64,000 bases of DNA from Diogma glabrata (GCA_963693315.1 OY856186.1:384835891-384899890), one strand, 5' to 3'. Shown: positions 30,705-44,021, counted from the stretch's first letter. Notes: a model not told the origin generated them from the letters alone. A program made the numbers and translations.

Positions 30705-33444
30705 GCACCTAAAACTCGATCCTGTATATATCTGCCATTTGGCATAAGACATATGTAACTGTTATCGCAATTGGTTGGAAATTAAATGGATTGTTGATTA
30801 TTGATTGACCAACCGAATCCAAACCAATTGTCGATTGTTATATAAAAAACGACGATTTTTATCAGTTAATATATAAACTGGACGGCTTTGCGGGCGTCGT
30901 TTTATGAATTAAACAAACCTTTGCAAAGTTTTTATTAAGGTTTATTATCAACTATAAAATGAAATTGGAAATAATTTGCTTATCCCAATGGTTGTCGCCA
31001 AGTCATAGTTCTAATACAACCTTATTAATTTTAACAACATTTTCCTGACTCATGCAGCCTTAAAATATATTTTCCAACCCTGCTTTATCAACAAAATTAA
31101 TATTTAACAAACACCATAAAAAACATAAAAATAAGTTGCTGACATCTACCAAAGATATAATTTATGTAATCCAATTAATTTAGTTGTTATACTTCATAAA
31201 ATTTCGTTTTTTTTGTTTTTAAATTATACAACATCAAAATTTTATTATTTTGTAGGTTACAATAAGAGCACAAAAAAAATTAATTTTAATTAATATCTTA
31301 AAGTGAAAATAAAATTAAAATTGATAAACTGAAGTCTTCGTGATCTAATTTAATTTTCGCTTAAAATTTTTTTTATTGATATTTTTATGTTTACAATAAA
31401 AATTAAATAAATATAGCAAACAAAAGCTAATGAAATTAAAATAAATTTAATAAAAGTTAACAGTTTACGTTAAGGATTAAGGTGAATAGTATTTTTATGA
31501 GTAAGATGTAAAAAGTAAAAATTTTCAACAAGGTTTACCGTTGACGTTATTTTTCACGTATTTCATTTATAATTTTATTTCAATTATTGTTAACCGAAAT
31601 TAAATGCTCAAAAAAGTTTTATCTTCTAGAAAGTTTGGTTAGATTTTTAACAAAAGTAAACAAATTAACGAATTGTCTTATTTTTATTTTCAGATTTATG
31701 TATAAGACAAATAAACATTTAGAAATCCAGTACGTCGTTTACTCAAGTTGATGCCTAATTTTCCACTCCATTCCATTTGTTGAACCTAAGAACGAAAACA
31801 ATAAAACTTTAGCTTGCAGTTTAAATTTATTTTACAAACTGTAAGGTTTCATGAAAAGTTTCGTCAAAGTCACGGTGAACAAGTCGCCAATGGTACGCCA
31901 ATGGTATTTTTTTTCCTTTCAACTACTGGAGAGCGTTTTTAAAATTAACTAGTGGGATGGGGATGTAACCATAGGGGCCATGACAAGAACTTCCCGTAAG
32001 ATTAAAAACTAACCAGTTACTGGATAAGGTATACTAAAATACCAAACATAAAAAAAATTATACAATATAATTTAACTGCAATAAATACATATAAAAAACG
32101 AACAATTACAAAACAAATATTAAAACAAATTTGAAACAAAAGTCAACAAAAAGTGAATATTAGCTCAATTAGGGGTTTCAAAGCCTTAAATACGCCTAAA
32201 AAGCCTAAATTAAGATTTATTTATTATGTGACACATCAATTGTAATAATTTAAATAAATTGAATTTGAATATGTGTGTGTGTGTGTAATCATATATAAAT
32301 TTAATATTATTCTAACATTCAGACTGCAAACTAAAATAAGTTGTCTAGACCGATTCAGCAGGTATTGAAAGGTGAAGATATCATTAAAATGTCAATATCA
32401 AAAATAACCTCCAACACTCCAACACAATAACCTAACCTATCGGTAAGGTAAAAGGTCAGCATTTGTTTGATGAACACCGACCATTATATACAAGACACCT
32501 CAAAAGGAAATTTGTTCTATCTCATGTTAACTGAAACCAAAGATTCGTCAAAAACATTTCAAAGCTGTGGCTGTTGTTGTGATATATTTAAAAGAATAAA
32601 ATAAAGCTATTTAACCGAATGTGACAAGTTGCAAAACTACTATAAACATTACAAAAACCTTATGCTCTAAGTTTCAACAAAATAAAATGTCAGGACTGAG
32701 TGTTATTGAAGTTTTAAAAAAAAAGTTGTTCAACGAACCACAGACATCCTCCCCCGACTCCTTTGCTAAATTTTGAAAATAGCTCATATTTTCCATATTC
32801 AAATAAACCTGGATGAGGTTGCAACTCATTTTAATTCAAAAGTTTCATGAAGATCTCATGCGTTTGCGTAACGAAAATAGCACCTATATTTCAAGTTTTC
32901 TTAAAAACTCAAAAAGTATAAGATAGCAATTGTTTATACAAATGTCATTATAAATTTTTGATATGATGACAAACAAAATGGGAGGTAAATGGTCTTGATA
33001 ACGTTATTTATTCTCGTAATAGCTGCAAGAGATGATTTTAAGTTTTTTGGAAACCACTAAAAAACAAATTATTTGATTTCGCTAGAAAAGGACTGGGCTC
33101 TAAGTCACCCCAAGATACATCGATTGCAACCATTTTCATAAAAATCGAGCTATCCGTTTTTGAGAAAGCGTTGGGCAAAAATTAATCCACATACAGCGAT
33201 ACACACACACACACACACATACAGACTGCCAGCTAAAATTGGTCTAAATAGCTTCAGGAGGTCGTGAAACGTAAAGATGTCATAAAAATTCCGATTTCGA
33301 AAATCGACCCCAAAACAATAACTTCCCATATCGGGAAGTTAAATATGTCACTCATTTGCGAAATAAAATCCTCTAGTTCGTAGAAAGCGTTACCTACCCA
33401 AGCACGTTTTGCTGTTTTTTTACTTAATTAGTTGTTGGCGTCAC
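30705..33444. other. AT-rich DNA with a two-copy dispersed repeat
   Basis: No gene is recognised. Bases 32325–32455 and 33225–33345 are diverged copies of one repeat: CAGACTGCMARCTAAAAT, then 'gtyattgaaa.gt.aagatat.at…aaaat', ending 'AACCTAACCTATCGG' or 'AACTTCCCATATCGG'. Each is preceded by a short (GT)n or (CA)n run (32274–32287 and 33201–33222), indicating an element with a microsatellite near its end. Confidence 0.65.
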
Positions 33445-33870
33445 TCAATACTGTGACGGAAAACAATGTGACCGGGAACAAAAAGGCCTTTCCAAGCACG
33501 CAATTAAAACTGCGACCCATTGTTTGAAGTGATTATTGCTCGACAATAAATATGCTCGCTTTATAAATATAGAAAATAGGAAAGGGAACTTAGTTAGGTA
33601 GTCTAAGACAATGCAAATTGCTATGTGGATGAATTTCGTTCTGGGGTAAGGACCGATTATGTCAATGTATAATCGACAATGTAAAAATTGGAGTGCTTGA
33701 CACCGTGTTACGTGACTGATTAGCAGACGCCACAGCGATAAACAAAGGATATAATTTGGTTGACGGTTAAAAATGTAAGTTTTATCATCCACAACTAAAT
33801 CAAAGGAGAACATTCTAGAGAGAGCATCTGTAACCACGTTTGAAACGTAAATCCCTGCAGCTCGTAAATC
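33445..33870 (-). pseudogene. Ty3/gypsy RNase H end and integrase start
   Basis: The minus-strand frame opens with VTDALSRMFSFD, the conserved 'D-A-L-S-R' end of gypsy RNase H. After degraded sequence comes DIIGPYPRTKFIHIAI and IVLDYLTKFPFLF, the integrase strand with the first catalytic Asp. The region between, normally the H-H-C-C zinc finger, is largely missing. No LTRs were found nearby. Confidence 0.75.
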
Positions 33871-34924
33871 ACTCGTAAATTCAGCACCTCAATAATAACA
33901 ATTTTTTGTGTTATGAATAGAAATAGTAAAGCGTAAAAGCATCCGATGCACACAAAGAAGAAACAAAGATTGAAAATTCTCGTCAATAAAACATCGAGCG
34001 TTATAGTTTGTTATTTATTTATTTTTAATGTAATTCGTTTTGCTGAAAATTGTTTAAAAATCATTTGGTGGAGTAATAATGAAATCTTTCAATAGACATT
34101 TTGTATGCAATGGCTACGGTGATTGATTCATACCTCGTCGTTACATGTTTAATTAATATTCTTAAATTCATGAGCATAAATAAGCAACCAAAAAAGTTAA
34201 TTCTAATGCTAAGCTCAGGAATACAAATAAATTATTGACGTGTGGATAAATTCGATCAAACCATGAGCGATATATTTCAAATGAGTAAGCAAGCGTAAGT
34301 TAATTTTGTCATTTCATGATCCATGTGATAAAATTACGTTTAGCAAAATGCATTACAGTCAAAATAATTTGGAAAGTAAAAATGTGTAGTCTTAATAATT
34401 TAAACTATATATGAACAGGAACAACTTATCCAGAAATAGACCATCAGTTTCAGTCGCTTCAACTTATGAGTCTTTTCTCAATTTTTTTTCAAACAAAATT
34501 ACGAAAATGTTTTTAATTGGTGCGCAAATATTTTTACTGGTGCATCATTTGGATATGATTTATTTTTATGGACACAACCAGAATAAAAACCATCCGGTTA
34601 TAAGAAGCCAAGCGTAATAATAATTGGCTTGAAACATGAACGAGACCTTAACGCATTAATTCGTTTTAAATTTCTTTTATTTTTATGAAAATGTTATTGG
34701 TGAAGGCTCGTTGAAACACGCAAGCAGAGGCACTTCTTCAATGTTGTTCGGCAGACTCAGCCCCTCTGATGAGAAAAAGAATTAGTCTATAGTATCTTAT
34801 ATATTAATACGCTAAAAAAACTTTTTGGAGCCTAAGGCTTTTTTATTCGCAGATAAATTCATTTCAAATTTTCGCTGCTAACTGATATTAGTGTAACTTA
34901 GATTTTAACGATTTTTCAAACAAA
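33871..34924. other. no recognised gene
   Basis: AT-rich. Sequence to about 34010 may be further degraded RNase H on the minus strand; the remainder shows nothing I can name. Confidence 0.5.
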
Positions 34925-35640
34925 TCGGCTCTTACGAACTATGACAAAGAACTCAGAAAAAGGGATAGTTGGAGAGAGCTCTGCGGAACGATTGACATCT
35001 TATCGGCTGCAGCTCGACTCCAAAAAATGTTTGCGTCTAATCACGCAAACCCTCTGGGTTCAATCAGTTGGCTTGACGGTACCTACACTACAAGCTGCAA
35101 TACAACTCTATTGCAACTGAAATAGTGTGAAACACTATTACAGACCCACTTTCTTTACTTGAAAATATATCAAACTCTGGTCCATTTAATCTTGAAATTA
35201 GGAAGGTTTCAGCAAAGAATATTCTCCCCCGACGGAACAATTTGGCCAATAAAATCGTTTAGACTGTTCAAATCGCCTGGAGGCAACGCAGTATTCCCGT
35301 TTTTCCTGCTAAGAGGTTTAACTACCATTCTCCCATACATCGAGCGTCTTTTTATAGCAAGTTTTAACCTGGCATACATGCCTCAGATATGTAGAAAAGC
35401 TAGAGTAGTATTCATACCTAAGCCAGAAAAGACATCGAACAAAGCCAAATCATACACGTCAATAAGTCTTACATCTTTTTTTCTAAAAACGATGGAAAAG
35501 GTGATGGACTACTACATTCGGCATTTATGTCTTAAGCAAAACCCTCTCAACGCATGCCAACATGCATACTAAAAGGAAAATTGAACGCAAACGGCATTGC
35601 ATAAAGTCATAAAAGAGATTGAGAGCACACTGAACCCAGA
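34925..35640 (+). pseudogene. LINE RT N-terminal region (Jockey/R1-like)
   Basis: Across several frames it reads RDSWRELCGTIDILSAAARL and NPLGSISWLDGTYTTS. The 35159–35572 frame has SPGGNAVFPFFLLRG, NLAYMPQICRKARVVFIPKP and KSYTSISLTSFFLKTMEKVM, then YIRHLCLKQNPLNACQHAY, continuing with T-A-L-H-K-V-I-K-E-I-E-S. These are the pre-catalytic RT boxes of Jockey/R1-type LINEs. Two stops lie at 35570–35590. It ends before the first catalytic Asp and YADD, so it is a 3'-truncated fragment, which suggests later rearrangement and not ordinary 5' truncation. Confidence 0.83.
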
Positions 35641-36509
35641 TATTTGAGACATAAGCGATAACTCTGATACTGTGACAAATCGTAATAATTGAGAAGAACG
35701 ATGACGATATTAGGTCTCGATATAACTTTAAATTCAGTGCCCTAATTTTATAAAATCATATAATAAATTAGATAGGCTTCAAACCGGTGGTGCAACATTT
35801 TAACATCCATTATAGATCAGCTCACAGCCCACAATTGTAAACGATTCGGTACCACAAGTATAATGGACACTGTTACCAAACATATTCGAAATTAGTTGGT
35901 TCAACAACGCTCTTGTAAAAAAAAAAATAAAGAAGAAACTTAACTAAAACAAAACTAGTATTATAAGTTAAGTAATTCTTAAATCACTTATTGTGCTTAG
36001 TTTTTGAAGTAAAACTTCTTTAGGCGCGTTTTAAGAATTTTGCAACGGAAAGACAAAAAACGAATATAATATTCGGCAAATATACGATACAATTCAATTA
36101 TGACACACATATGTCGACATATAAATGTCGGAAGTAGTCATTTGAACAGATATATAACCATATATAATTATTTCTATCATACTACAGTCTGATTTTGAAT
36201 TTTAAACATATACATGCACACAATTCCAAAAAAACTTAAGTAGAAATTTAAACACAATAAAATAAAAAAGAAATTAGAAGTAAAAAAGGCAAACAAATAT
36301 TATGTTCGGCAAGTATGCGACAATTCGATTATGTGTATTGTATTTTTTATACGCTTATTCAGTATCGTATTAAAGGTTATATGAGTTGGACGTGTCGATC
36401 TTAGATTTAAATATCTAATAATATAATATTCGTAATATTTTATTGAGTTTCGTAATTTTTTAAATTTATATTTTGAATTGTTTTAGTTTTTTGAAGTAAA
36501 ACTTCTTTA
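35641..36509. other. AT-rich DNA with paired short repeats
   Basis: GAAGTAAAACTTCTTTAGG occurs at 36005 and again at 36493, next to the minisatellite, and contains the palindrome GAAGT-AAA-ACTTC. 'attcggcaaatatacga' (36073) recurs as 'gttcggcaagtatgcga' (36304). Confidence 0.6.
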
Positions 36510-37415
36510 GGGCTGGTTATAGTAGTCATTGTGGTCATGGTGGCCATGGTGGTCATGGTAGTCATGGTGGTAATAGTGGTCATGGTGGTCATAGTGGTAA
36601 TGGTGATCACGGTGTTCACGGTGGTTATGGCGGTCATGGTGGTCACGGTGGTCATGGTGGTCATTGTGTTCATTGTGGTCATGGTGGTCATAGTGGTCAT
36701 GGTGGCTATGGTGGTTATGGTGGTTACGATGGTTATGGTGGTTACGGTGGTCATGGTGTTCACGGTGGTCATGTTGGTTATGGTGGTCATGGTAGTCATG
36801 GTGGTTATAGTGGTTATGGTAGTCATGGTGGTAATGGTGGTCACTGTGGTCACGGTGGTCATGGTGGTTATGGTGGTCATGTTGGTTATGGTGGTCACGG
36901 TGGTCATGGTGGTCATTGTGTTCATTGTGGTCATGGTGGTCATAGTGGTAATGGTGGGTATGGTGGTTATGGTGGTCACGATGGTCATGGTGGTTACGGT
37001 GGTCATGGTGGTCATGGTGTTCACGGTGGTCATGTTGGTTATGGTGGTCATGGTGGTTATAGTGGTTATGGTGGTCATGGTGGTAATGGTGGTCACGGTG
37101 GTCACGGTGGTCGTGGTGTTTATGGTGGTCATGTTGGTTATGGTGGTCACGGTGGTCATGGTGGTCACGGTGGTCATGGTGGTCATGGTGGTCATAGTGG
37201 TCATGGTGGTTATGGTGGCCATGGCAGTCATGGTGGTCATGGTGTTCACGGTGGTTATGATGTTCATGGTGTTCACGGTGGTCATGATGGTCATATTGTT
37301 CATGGCGGTCATGGTGGTCATGGTGATCACGGTGGTCATGGTGGTCATGGTGTTCATGGTGGTCATGATGGTCGTGGTGGTGTCCCGGTGGTCATGGTGG
37401 TCATGGTGTTTAGAG
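36510..37415. repeat. ~900-bp (GGTGGTCAT)n minisatellite
   Basis: The unit is 9 bp, GGTGGTCAT, with frequent T/C variants. It opens long frames on both strands (MVVMVV-type and TTMTTM-type), which are artefacts of a stop-free unit. The plus strand is almost free of runs of A, unlike all neighbouring DNA. It ends in TTTAGAGTTTGCATCCCGGG and a GC-rich CCCGGGCTTTCCCAGGCGGG patch (37421–37443). Confidence 0.93.
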
Positions 37416-39849
37416 TTTGCATCCCGGGCTTTCCCAGGCGGGAAAAAATATTTGTGTTGATTAAATTTGTTTTGTTAAATAGAAAAATGAGTGGTGTAAT
37501 CTTTGCTCGCGGTTGAAATAAATTTCTTTGGCTACTGTGGCAGGTATTAATAAAAAGATGAAATATAAAATAAATATGTCATATTGCAATTTAGAGTTGC
37601 ATTTCATGATAATATAATTTGCAGCATGTGGAATAAAAAGTAATATTTACATAATGTATTACAAAGTCAATTCAATTGTTAACATAATTGAAATATGAAA
37701 TTAGAGCTTTATGACAAATTTGCTAAATTTTTTGAAAAATGCATCAATTGTTGTACCAATTGTTAAATTAAGTGGACATGCATTCATCGTGAAATTTAAT
37801 TTGTAATACGTTGTAAGACTTTGAAAAACATGTAAATATGGCTTTTTATTACACGTGTAAAGATTACGCACTTCATTTTTTTATACAAATTTTCTTTGAG
37901 TATACACACATCATTATCTTCCGTAAACTATACACACAATGAATCTCTCCATAAATTTACTAAAATGCCACTCACAAAATTATGACAGCTTCCAAAAAAA
38001 TTATATTAAAATCCCCTTTTCAATTGATACAAAAGCACAGTTATCTTCAGAGCACGCATGAATTATTCTCCATTAAGGAGAAAATTTTTTCTATTTTTAC
38101 CATAATCCATAATCATCAAAATTTATACAACAAAGGCCATGAAATTTAATCCCCACTTTTTAATAAAAGTATCTCTTTTGTAAACAAAAAAAAAATTTCT
38201 TTGGTATTGTTTTTTTTCCACAGTAAAATTTTCTTTTAGTTTTGAATTTTATGTTCCACAGAAAAAGAAAAACTTTTCTATAATTTTTTTTTGTTTTCGA
38301 ATTTCAAGATCAATTCTTCTAAATTTTCTCTCCAGAAAAAAAGTCTCAAATATTTTTACCAGTAAGGGTGTTGCTTTCGTAGCATAAACAACCCTCTCGA
38401 GCTATTATTACACGAAAAAATTCGTAATTTTCAAAAAATATTAGAAAAGAAAATTGTTTGTGGAAAATATTTATATTGTTATAAAATAAAAATTTTCTTT
38501 CTATAAATTTTATTCGATTCAATGTGAGAAAATATAATTAATTTTCAGAAAATTCTTGATTACTTTTCTAAAGAATTATTATTTATATTTTTGTTTTTTT
38601 CCATAATCAAAATGTGTATGTTATTGTTATATTAAAAAGAAAATTAATTTCTTAAAGGAAATTTTTGGTGATTATCAAAACAAGTGAATACGAAAAATAT
38701 GAAAATTTAATTTGTTCGACCTAAATATTTTTAACAAGTGAATTAATAATATTTTTTTTATTATTTTCAAATAAATAATCAAATTACGTAATTCATTTTC
38801 TTATTATTGTTTTTAGTTTGAATTAAGTGAGTGTGAGTGTTGTGTTGTGATTAGATAAAACTAAGACCGTTGTCAAAATTTACAAAGATAATTGATAAGA
38901 AAATGCTGGATTATGATATTCTTAGAAAACTTTTGACACCGTTATTTTAAAGGTATAATTTAAATAAAATTTTTACATAAAAACTTTTCTTGTGTTATTA
39001 ATTGAAGAAAATGAAAATTAAAATGGAAAAACAAATTCTTTAATTATTATACAGAAATTGTGTCAGGTGTTGTTTTTCTTGAATTCGGGGAATGAGAGGT
39101 ATAGGGAAGCATTGAACTTTTCATTTGAATTTTAAACAAGATTATTAGTTTATTCTCGTGTTATATTAAGCACGTTCTTGATGGTATTTTTTGTTTGTGA
39201 TTAAAATAATTAATTATTTTCTTAAAGTTGAAGCAAAGTTTATGTAATTTTTTAACGCGGTAATCATCTGGCTGTTATTCTTCTATCAAACTTTATTTTC
39301 TGTTGGTTTTTAATCATTAATCATTTTTTTAATTATTAAAATGAAATTTTAAGTAAAGAATTATAAACACTAACGAGGAACCCGTAATAATACTCTGGCG
39401 ACTACATATTTATTTTTCAATTAAAAAATAGCTTATTTATAAAATTTTACTATTAAGCAAAGTAAAAATATTGGTTATAATTATAGACTTTTAAAATTTG
39501 CGAGAATTAATACCATTTTCATTTCACAACAATTAGTGATGTCGATAAGGTTAGTATTAATTATTGTCCCCAAAACCTGTATATATATTACTTCTCAAAA
39601 ATGGTCACCAATTTTAAAAGGCTTCCTTTCGATAGTCATTGTTCTCAGGCTGACGATGTTATTATTTTTGTTAAAAATTTTACTTAAACCACTCATTTCG
39701 CAACTTCTTTCCTTTTGAATAATAAAATCCTAAAAAAAGAAAATTTCTAGGAAGATCAAATTGGCTCTTAGAAACAGATATAGATAATTCAATATTTGAA
39801 TTCAAACCAAAAACCCTTTAAATCAATCCCAATATCTAAAAGTCAACAG
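37416..39849. other. long AT-rich stretch with no recognised feature
   Basis: I see no open frame with family similarity, no tandem array and no clear inverted repeats in about 2.4 kb. Confidence 0.6.
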
Positions 39850-40160
39850 AATATCAAACTTGATAATCCATAATGAAAAATCAGGGATTGGTAGAGCGAG
39901 TATTTCAATTTCTGACAAACGCTTTTACATGTGCCAATATTCTTTAAGTTCAGGCATTAAATTTTCTATCCTTTCTATTATTGTTGATCATTTAATCGTC
40001 ACTGACCCTAAAAGGAAAGCTACATTGTTCACATCACACTTTACCTAATACTCGACAGCTTCCAAACTCCAAAATAATATCCCAAGTCCAGTATTCAACA
40101 GTTTTGTTAAAATAAGCTTCATTTCAAACCCAAAATATCGGAAAATTTTTAAGATTTAAT
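39850..40160 (+). pseudogene. possible LINE linker fragment
   Basis: VTDPKRKATLFTSHFT followed by PSPVFNSFVKISF resembles the 'D-x-x-x-K-A-x-x-F-x-x-H-F' segment between endonuclease and RT of LINEs. The match is short and unconfirmed by neighbours. Confidence 0.35.
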
Positions 40161-40377
40161 CAACAGAAAATCATACAGTATGTACAACATGTTATAATAA
40201 ATTGTGTTTTGGATGTCCTCTTCAAAACTCTTCTGCAGATTCTTCAAGTAAGATTCGAAATCGTGTGCGAAATTGTGATTCATCCGAATATTTTGTAGTT
40301 GTAAAATGTTGGCAGGAAACTTAATGCGAAGTTGTCCTACAGATATCAAATTTTTATATTTTTAGTCAAGTACGTCT

Positions 40378-41558
40378 TAGGAATGGAAAAGTCGATTCCG
40401 ATTCTATTCGAGAGTCGACTTTTCTGTTAAAATAATCGATTATAAAGAATCAATTTTTAATTTTCAAAGTCGATCAAGAATCGATTCTTAGTACTCGATT
40501 TTTTTGACATTAGAAGCCGTTAAGTTATATGCTATTGCTACGCTGATCGACTCCCGTGCTGCGATTATTGAGTTTTCTAATTGTGAAAAAACTCACAAAT
40601 TGTGACGTCAAGATGTGTATGAATACGCATAATTTGTTAGTGTTGGTTTTTGCATACAATTAAATATTCGAAATTGTCAATTTTGAATATCAAATAACGA
40701 ACGATGTCTTTCGCATAAAATTTTATTGACGAAATAATTTCGTAGTTTTAAACTCACAATTTGCCATAATCGCAGCACAGATGTAAAAAACTAAGATTTC
40801 AAAATATTTGCAACTCTGCGCATGCTGTGACTATTCTCGGTATGTGTTCATCACAAGGAATCTTTGAGTTTAAAAAAACATTTCTTCATCATGATTTTTC
40901 AATTAATTTGTTCAAACTTTATCTCCATATGTGATTGCTTGAAAAAAGAAATTCAACTAACAAAAAGTGTTGTGGTTGATCATGAAAGTGAATACACTGC
41001 ATATCATCAACGCTCTTCACATGGTAATGGTATTTGGGATTTTTTAGACGAAACTATGCAACAAAACCATCAAAATAATGACAGTTATGAAGTAGGTGGG
41101 TTACCGATTGAATTAAGACAATTCATTAATCAGCAAAAAGTTGACCGAAAAAGTAATCCGGATCCAATTATCACAAGAAAAATACCCAAATTTATCAAAA
41201 ATATGCCACGTCAACCATCAACCATGTGAGCGTTTATTTTCATACTATGGTCTGATTACAAATCAGATTCGAAGTCGATTAACGCCTGATCATTTGAATA
41301 TGCTACTTTTCTTAACATATGTTGCAGAAAATATGTGGTTTTCATAAATTGATTGTCTAAAATTTATTTTGAATAAATATATATGTATGAAATACAAATT
41401 TAAAATTTTTTCAGTTAAAGCTAGTTTTCCTAACATAGGAATCGATTAAAATCGAAAGAATCGACTCTTGCAGCCGGAGAATCGGTTCTGAGAAAAGAAA
41501 TGTATTAAATCGAAGTAGGAATCGAGAATCGATTTTTCTATAAATCTTTCCATCCCTA
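40378..41558 (+). mobile_element. internally deleted hAT transposon with 8-bp duplication
   Basis: The inverted ends TAGGAATGGAAAAG (40378) and CTTTCCATCCCTA (41558) match the hAT consensus style. The perfect 8-bp repeat GTACGTCT lies at 40370–40377 and 41559–41566. Subterminal TCGATT/AATCGA words cluster at both ends (about 40390–40500 and 41430–41540). At 1181 bp with only the end of a transposase, it is a non-autonomous deletion derivative. Confidence 0.93.
40864..41347 (+). pseudogene. hAT transposase C-terminal part (hATC dimerisation domain)
   Basis: The frame to 41229 ends LPIELRQFINQQKVDRKSNP. The overlapping frame 41141–41347 has KYPNLSKICHV, then QPCERLFSYYGLITNQIRSR and LTPDHLNMLLFLTYVAENMW, the hAT dimerisation domain with its 'E-R-x-F-S-x-x-G-x-I' core. 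A frame change lies at about 41150–41160 and a few codons are missing before the 'P-C-E-R' box. The BED finger and RNase H-like catalytic domain are absent. Confidence 0.88.
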
Positions 41559-41566
41559 GTACGTCT

Positions 41567-41951
41567 TTCTGTCTTAGAACTGTCCCGATAGATTGATAGA
41601 GCTTTATCATTCAAGCTATTCGCTCTATTTTTCTACCGTTATTTCCTTTGGCTTCTAGAGCCTTCGGAAAGTCACTGAGATCTAATTTTAAAAATAAAAG
41701 AAATGTTTTCGTTCCAAAATTAAGTTTGAAATTTTATTGACAAAATTCGCTTATTTATACAAAATCTTTTTCCATATATTTCTTCCCCAATTCGTATAAA
41801 AAAGTGTTTTCTTTATGTATAACAAAATCAAGTCTCCCACCATATTCAATAAAATTTATTGATTCTTATTTACTTAAAAATTACTTAAAATATTTTATAT
41901 ACCAAAATTGGTCGGTCATCAAAAAGAAATTACTATCGACAATTCAACTCA
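41567..41951. other. AT-rich spacer
   Basis: Lies between the hAT element and the 3' edge of the gypsy pol remnant. No LTR-like copy of the 44.2–44.6-kb sequence could be found here. Confidence 0.5.
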
Positions 41952-43257
41952 TTAAATAAAGTTTCGATAAGATCCAATAAAAACGCTAGACATATTAGGA
42001 ACAAACCGACTATAATAGCTAATAAGACCCCAATGTGACTGTAATTGTTGTAACTTTGTAGGAGGTGGAGCATTCACAATAGCCCTAACTTTCTCCTCAT
42101 TCGGATTGATTTTATTTTCGGATACGGAATGACCCAAATAATGGACCGAATTTTCCAAACATTTACATTTCTTTAGCTTAATTTTGACATTATTTTCATT
42201 TAACCGACCTAAAACTTCCATTAATTTATTTTCGCAATCGACTTTGTCTTTGCCGCCAATGATAATATCATCTAGGTAACAAAAGACTAAGTTTAAGCCT
42301 GTCAGGATTCGATCCATCACAGACTGAAATATAGATGGTGCAGTAGACAATCCGAAAGGCAATCTTGTATATTGATACAAGCCTTTATAGGTATTTATCG
42401 TTAAATACTCACGACATTGTTCGGAAATGGACAATGGCAGTCCATACAAATACGGATTACGGATATCACCGTTTTGTTTCGCGACAACGACAATTGGTAT
42501 GGCCCAATTGCTGCTTTTGACTGGGACTAAGACTTCTTCTTCAACTAACCTATCTATTTCTTGACTGACTTTATCTCGTAATTTAAAAGGGACGGTATAA
42601 GGCTTACAGAAGACGAGACCAGCGACTTCTTTCATTACTATATTAGCCTGAAAATTTTTTATTGGACTTACTAATTTTGGTTCCACTACATTTGAAAAAT
42701 TTTGACGGATTTTGTCAGTTATATTTGTTTTTGTCACGTACATAATAGATTTCAGATCTTCAATTATTTTTTCTCTCCACGAAGGTTCAACAATCTCCAA
42801 CCAATTCCTTCCAAGCAATGGTTTAACATTCCGGTCACATCTAATTACCATTAATTCCAAACTGTAACACACATTTTTGTACTCCACACGAACATGTAGC
42901 TTTCCAAGCGTCTGTATTGTTGAACCTGTAACTGTTAAAAGACTATTGTTAGTAATAATTAAATTTAGTTTACAAAAATGGGAATTATACATAACTTTAT
43001 CAATGATGGTTGCACAGGCTCCTCTATCGATTTCAAATTGTACCTGTTTATCTTCAACTTTGACCAAAATTTGTGCGGGTTCAGAGTGTATGTTGTTGAT
43101 AGATTGTATGACTTTACAATCTTGCTGTCTTCTTTGGTTGCTGGACTTACGAGCTTTCAATGTATGGCCGGCAGTATCACATTTGCAACACATCCAATTA
43201 ACTGCTGGACATGTGTTGACATCATGTATCCGACCATCGATAACCTATTATCCACAT
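41952..43257 (-). pseudogene. Ty3/gypsy (mag-like) nucleocapsid, protease and RT
   Basis: In order: two zinc-knuckle pieces near 43180–43257 (the second, CCKCDTAGH, lacks its last Cys); a retropepsin (QFEIDRGACATIID with Arg where the active-site triad has Thr; PLLGRNWL flap end); and an RT with PYTVPFKLRDKVSQEIDRL, NWAIPIVVVAKQNGD, QYTRLPFGLSTAPSIFQ and FCYLDDIIIGG (catalytic YLDD). Between KQNGDIR and REYLTINTYKG about 35–40 residues are deleted, which removes the first catalytic Asp segment. The frame ends within the RNase H approach (LISYYSRFVP). No RNase H or integrase follows. It belongs to the same element as the gag at 43270–44021. Confidence 0.9.
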
Positions 43258-43269
43258 AATGCTGATTCC

Positions 43270-44021
43270 TGGAATTGTTGTTGTTGAAATTTCTCCTATT
43301 ACGACTTTTACTTTGATGATTGTTGAATCTTCATCTCGAACTCGGCCTTCATCTTAACGAAAGGTTATTAATCTCCCTTCCTATTTGGTGAACTCCTGAA
43401 GTCTCTCCTTTACTGTATCCAGAAGGTTGAATATTTGTAGATTCTTTTTTTGCCATCTCCCTATTTAGGGCTTTCGTGCTGCATTCCTCAAATAGTAACT
43501 GATCCTCATTCAGCAATTCTCTCCGGATCTCTTCAGACTTCAAACCCACGATGAATCTATCCGTTGAAACATCATCAATCAACTGAGCTTTGATTTTTCC
43601 ATAATTTGCTGTCTCCTTATCTAAAAACTCCCCAAATTGGCATGACTGTGCCAACGTCTTGAGTTTTACAATGAATTCGGAAATGGATTCTCCATCTTTT
43701 TGCTTTGCTATATTGAACTTGTACCTCTCCGCACGTTTATTTACCTTCGGAGCAAAATGATCACGCAGTACCTTGACCATATCTTCAAACTTCTTATCAC
43801 TTGGATTTCCCGGTAAGACTAGTGACTTAGTAATTTTAAAAGTTGGCTTACCAGTTAGACTTAACAGAAGATGTTTTATCCTTAGCGTTTATTCTGTTAA
43901 TTTCAAAATAAATTTTTAGTCGATCTTCATAATCACCGAACTCATCTCCAGGTTCGAATTCTTCTAGACGCCCAATTAATCGAGGGATTTGACTTATTTT
44001 CCTATCCTCTTCATCCGACAT
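43270..44021 (-). pseudogene. Ty3/gypsy gag
   Basis: The start ATG at 44021 gives MSDEEDRKISQIPRL and GRLEEFEPGDEFGDYEDRLK. After a frame shift near 43870 it continues as MVKVLRDHFAPKVNKRAERY, KQKDGESISEFIVKLKTLAQ and DDVSTDRFIVGLKSEEIRRE, the capsid pattern typical of mag/K02A2.6-like gypsy elements. It runs directly into the zinc knuckles of the pol frame. Its leader, 44022–44193, separates it from a primer-binding site. Confidence 0.87.

Noticed and set aside
36440..37460. Open frames of about 308 codons on both strands (TTMTTM and VVMVV repeats)
   Set aside because: They come from a stop-free 9-bp minisatellite and exist on both strands at once.
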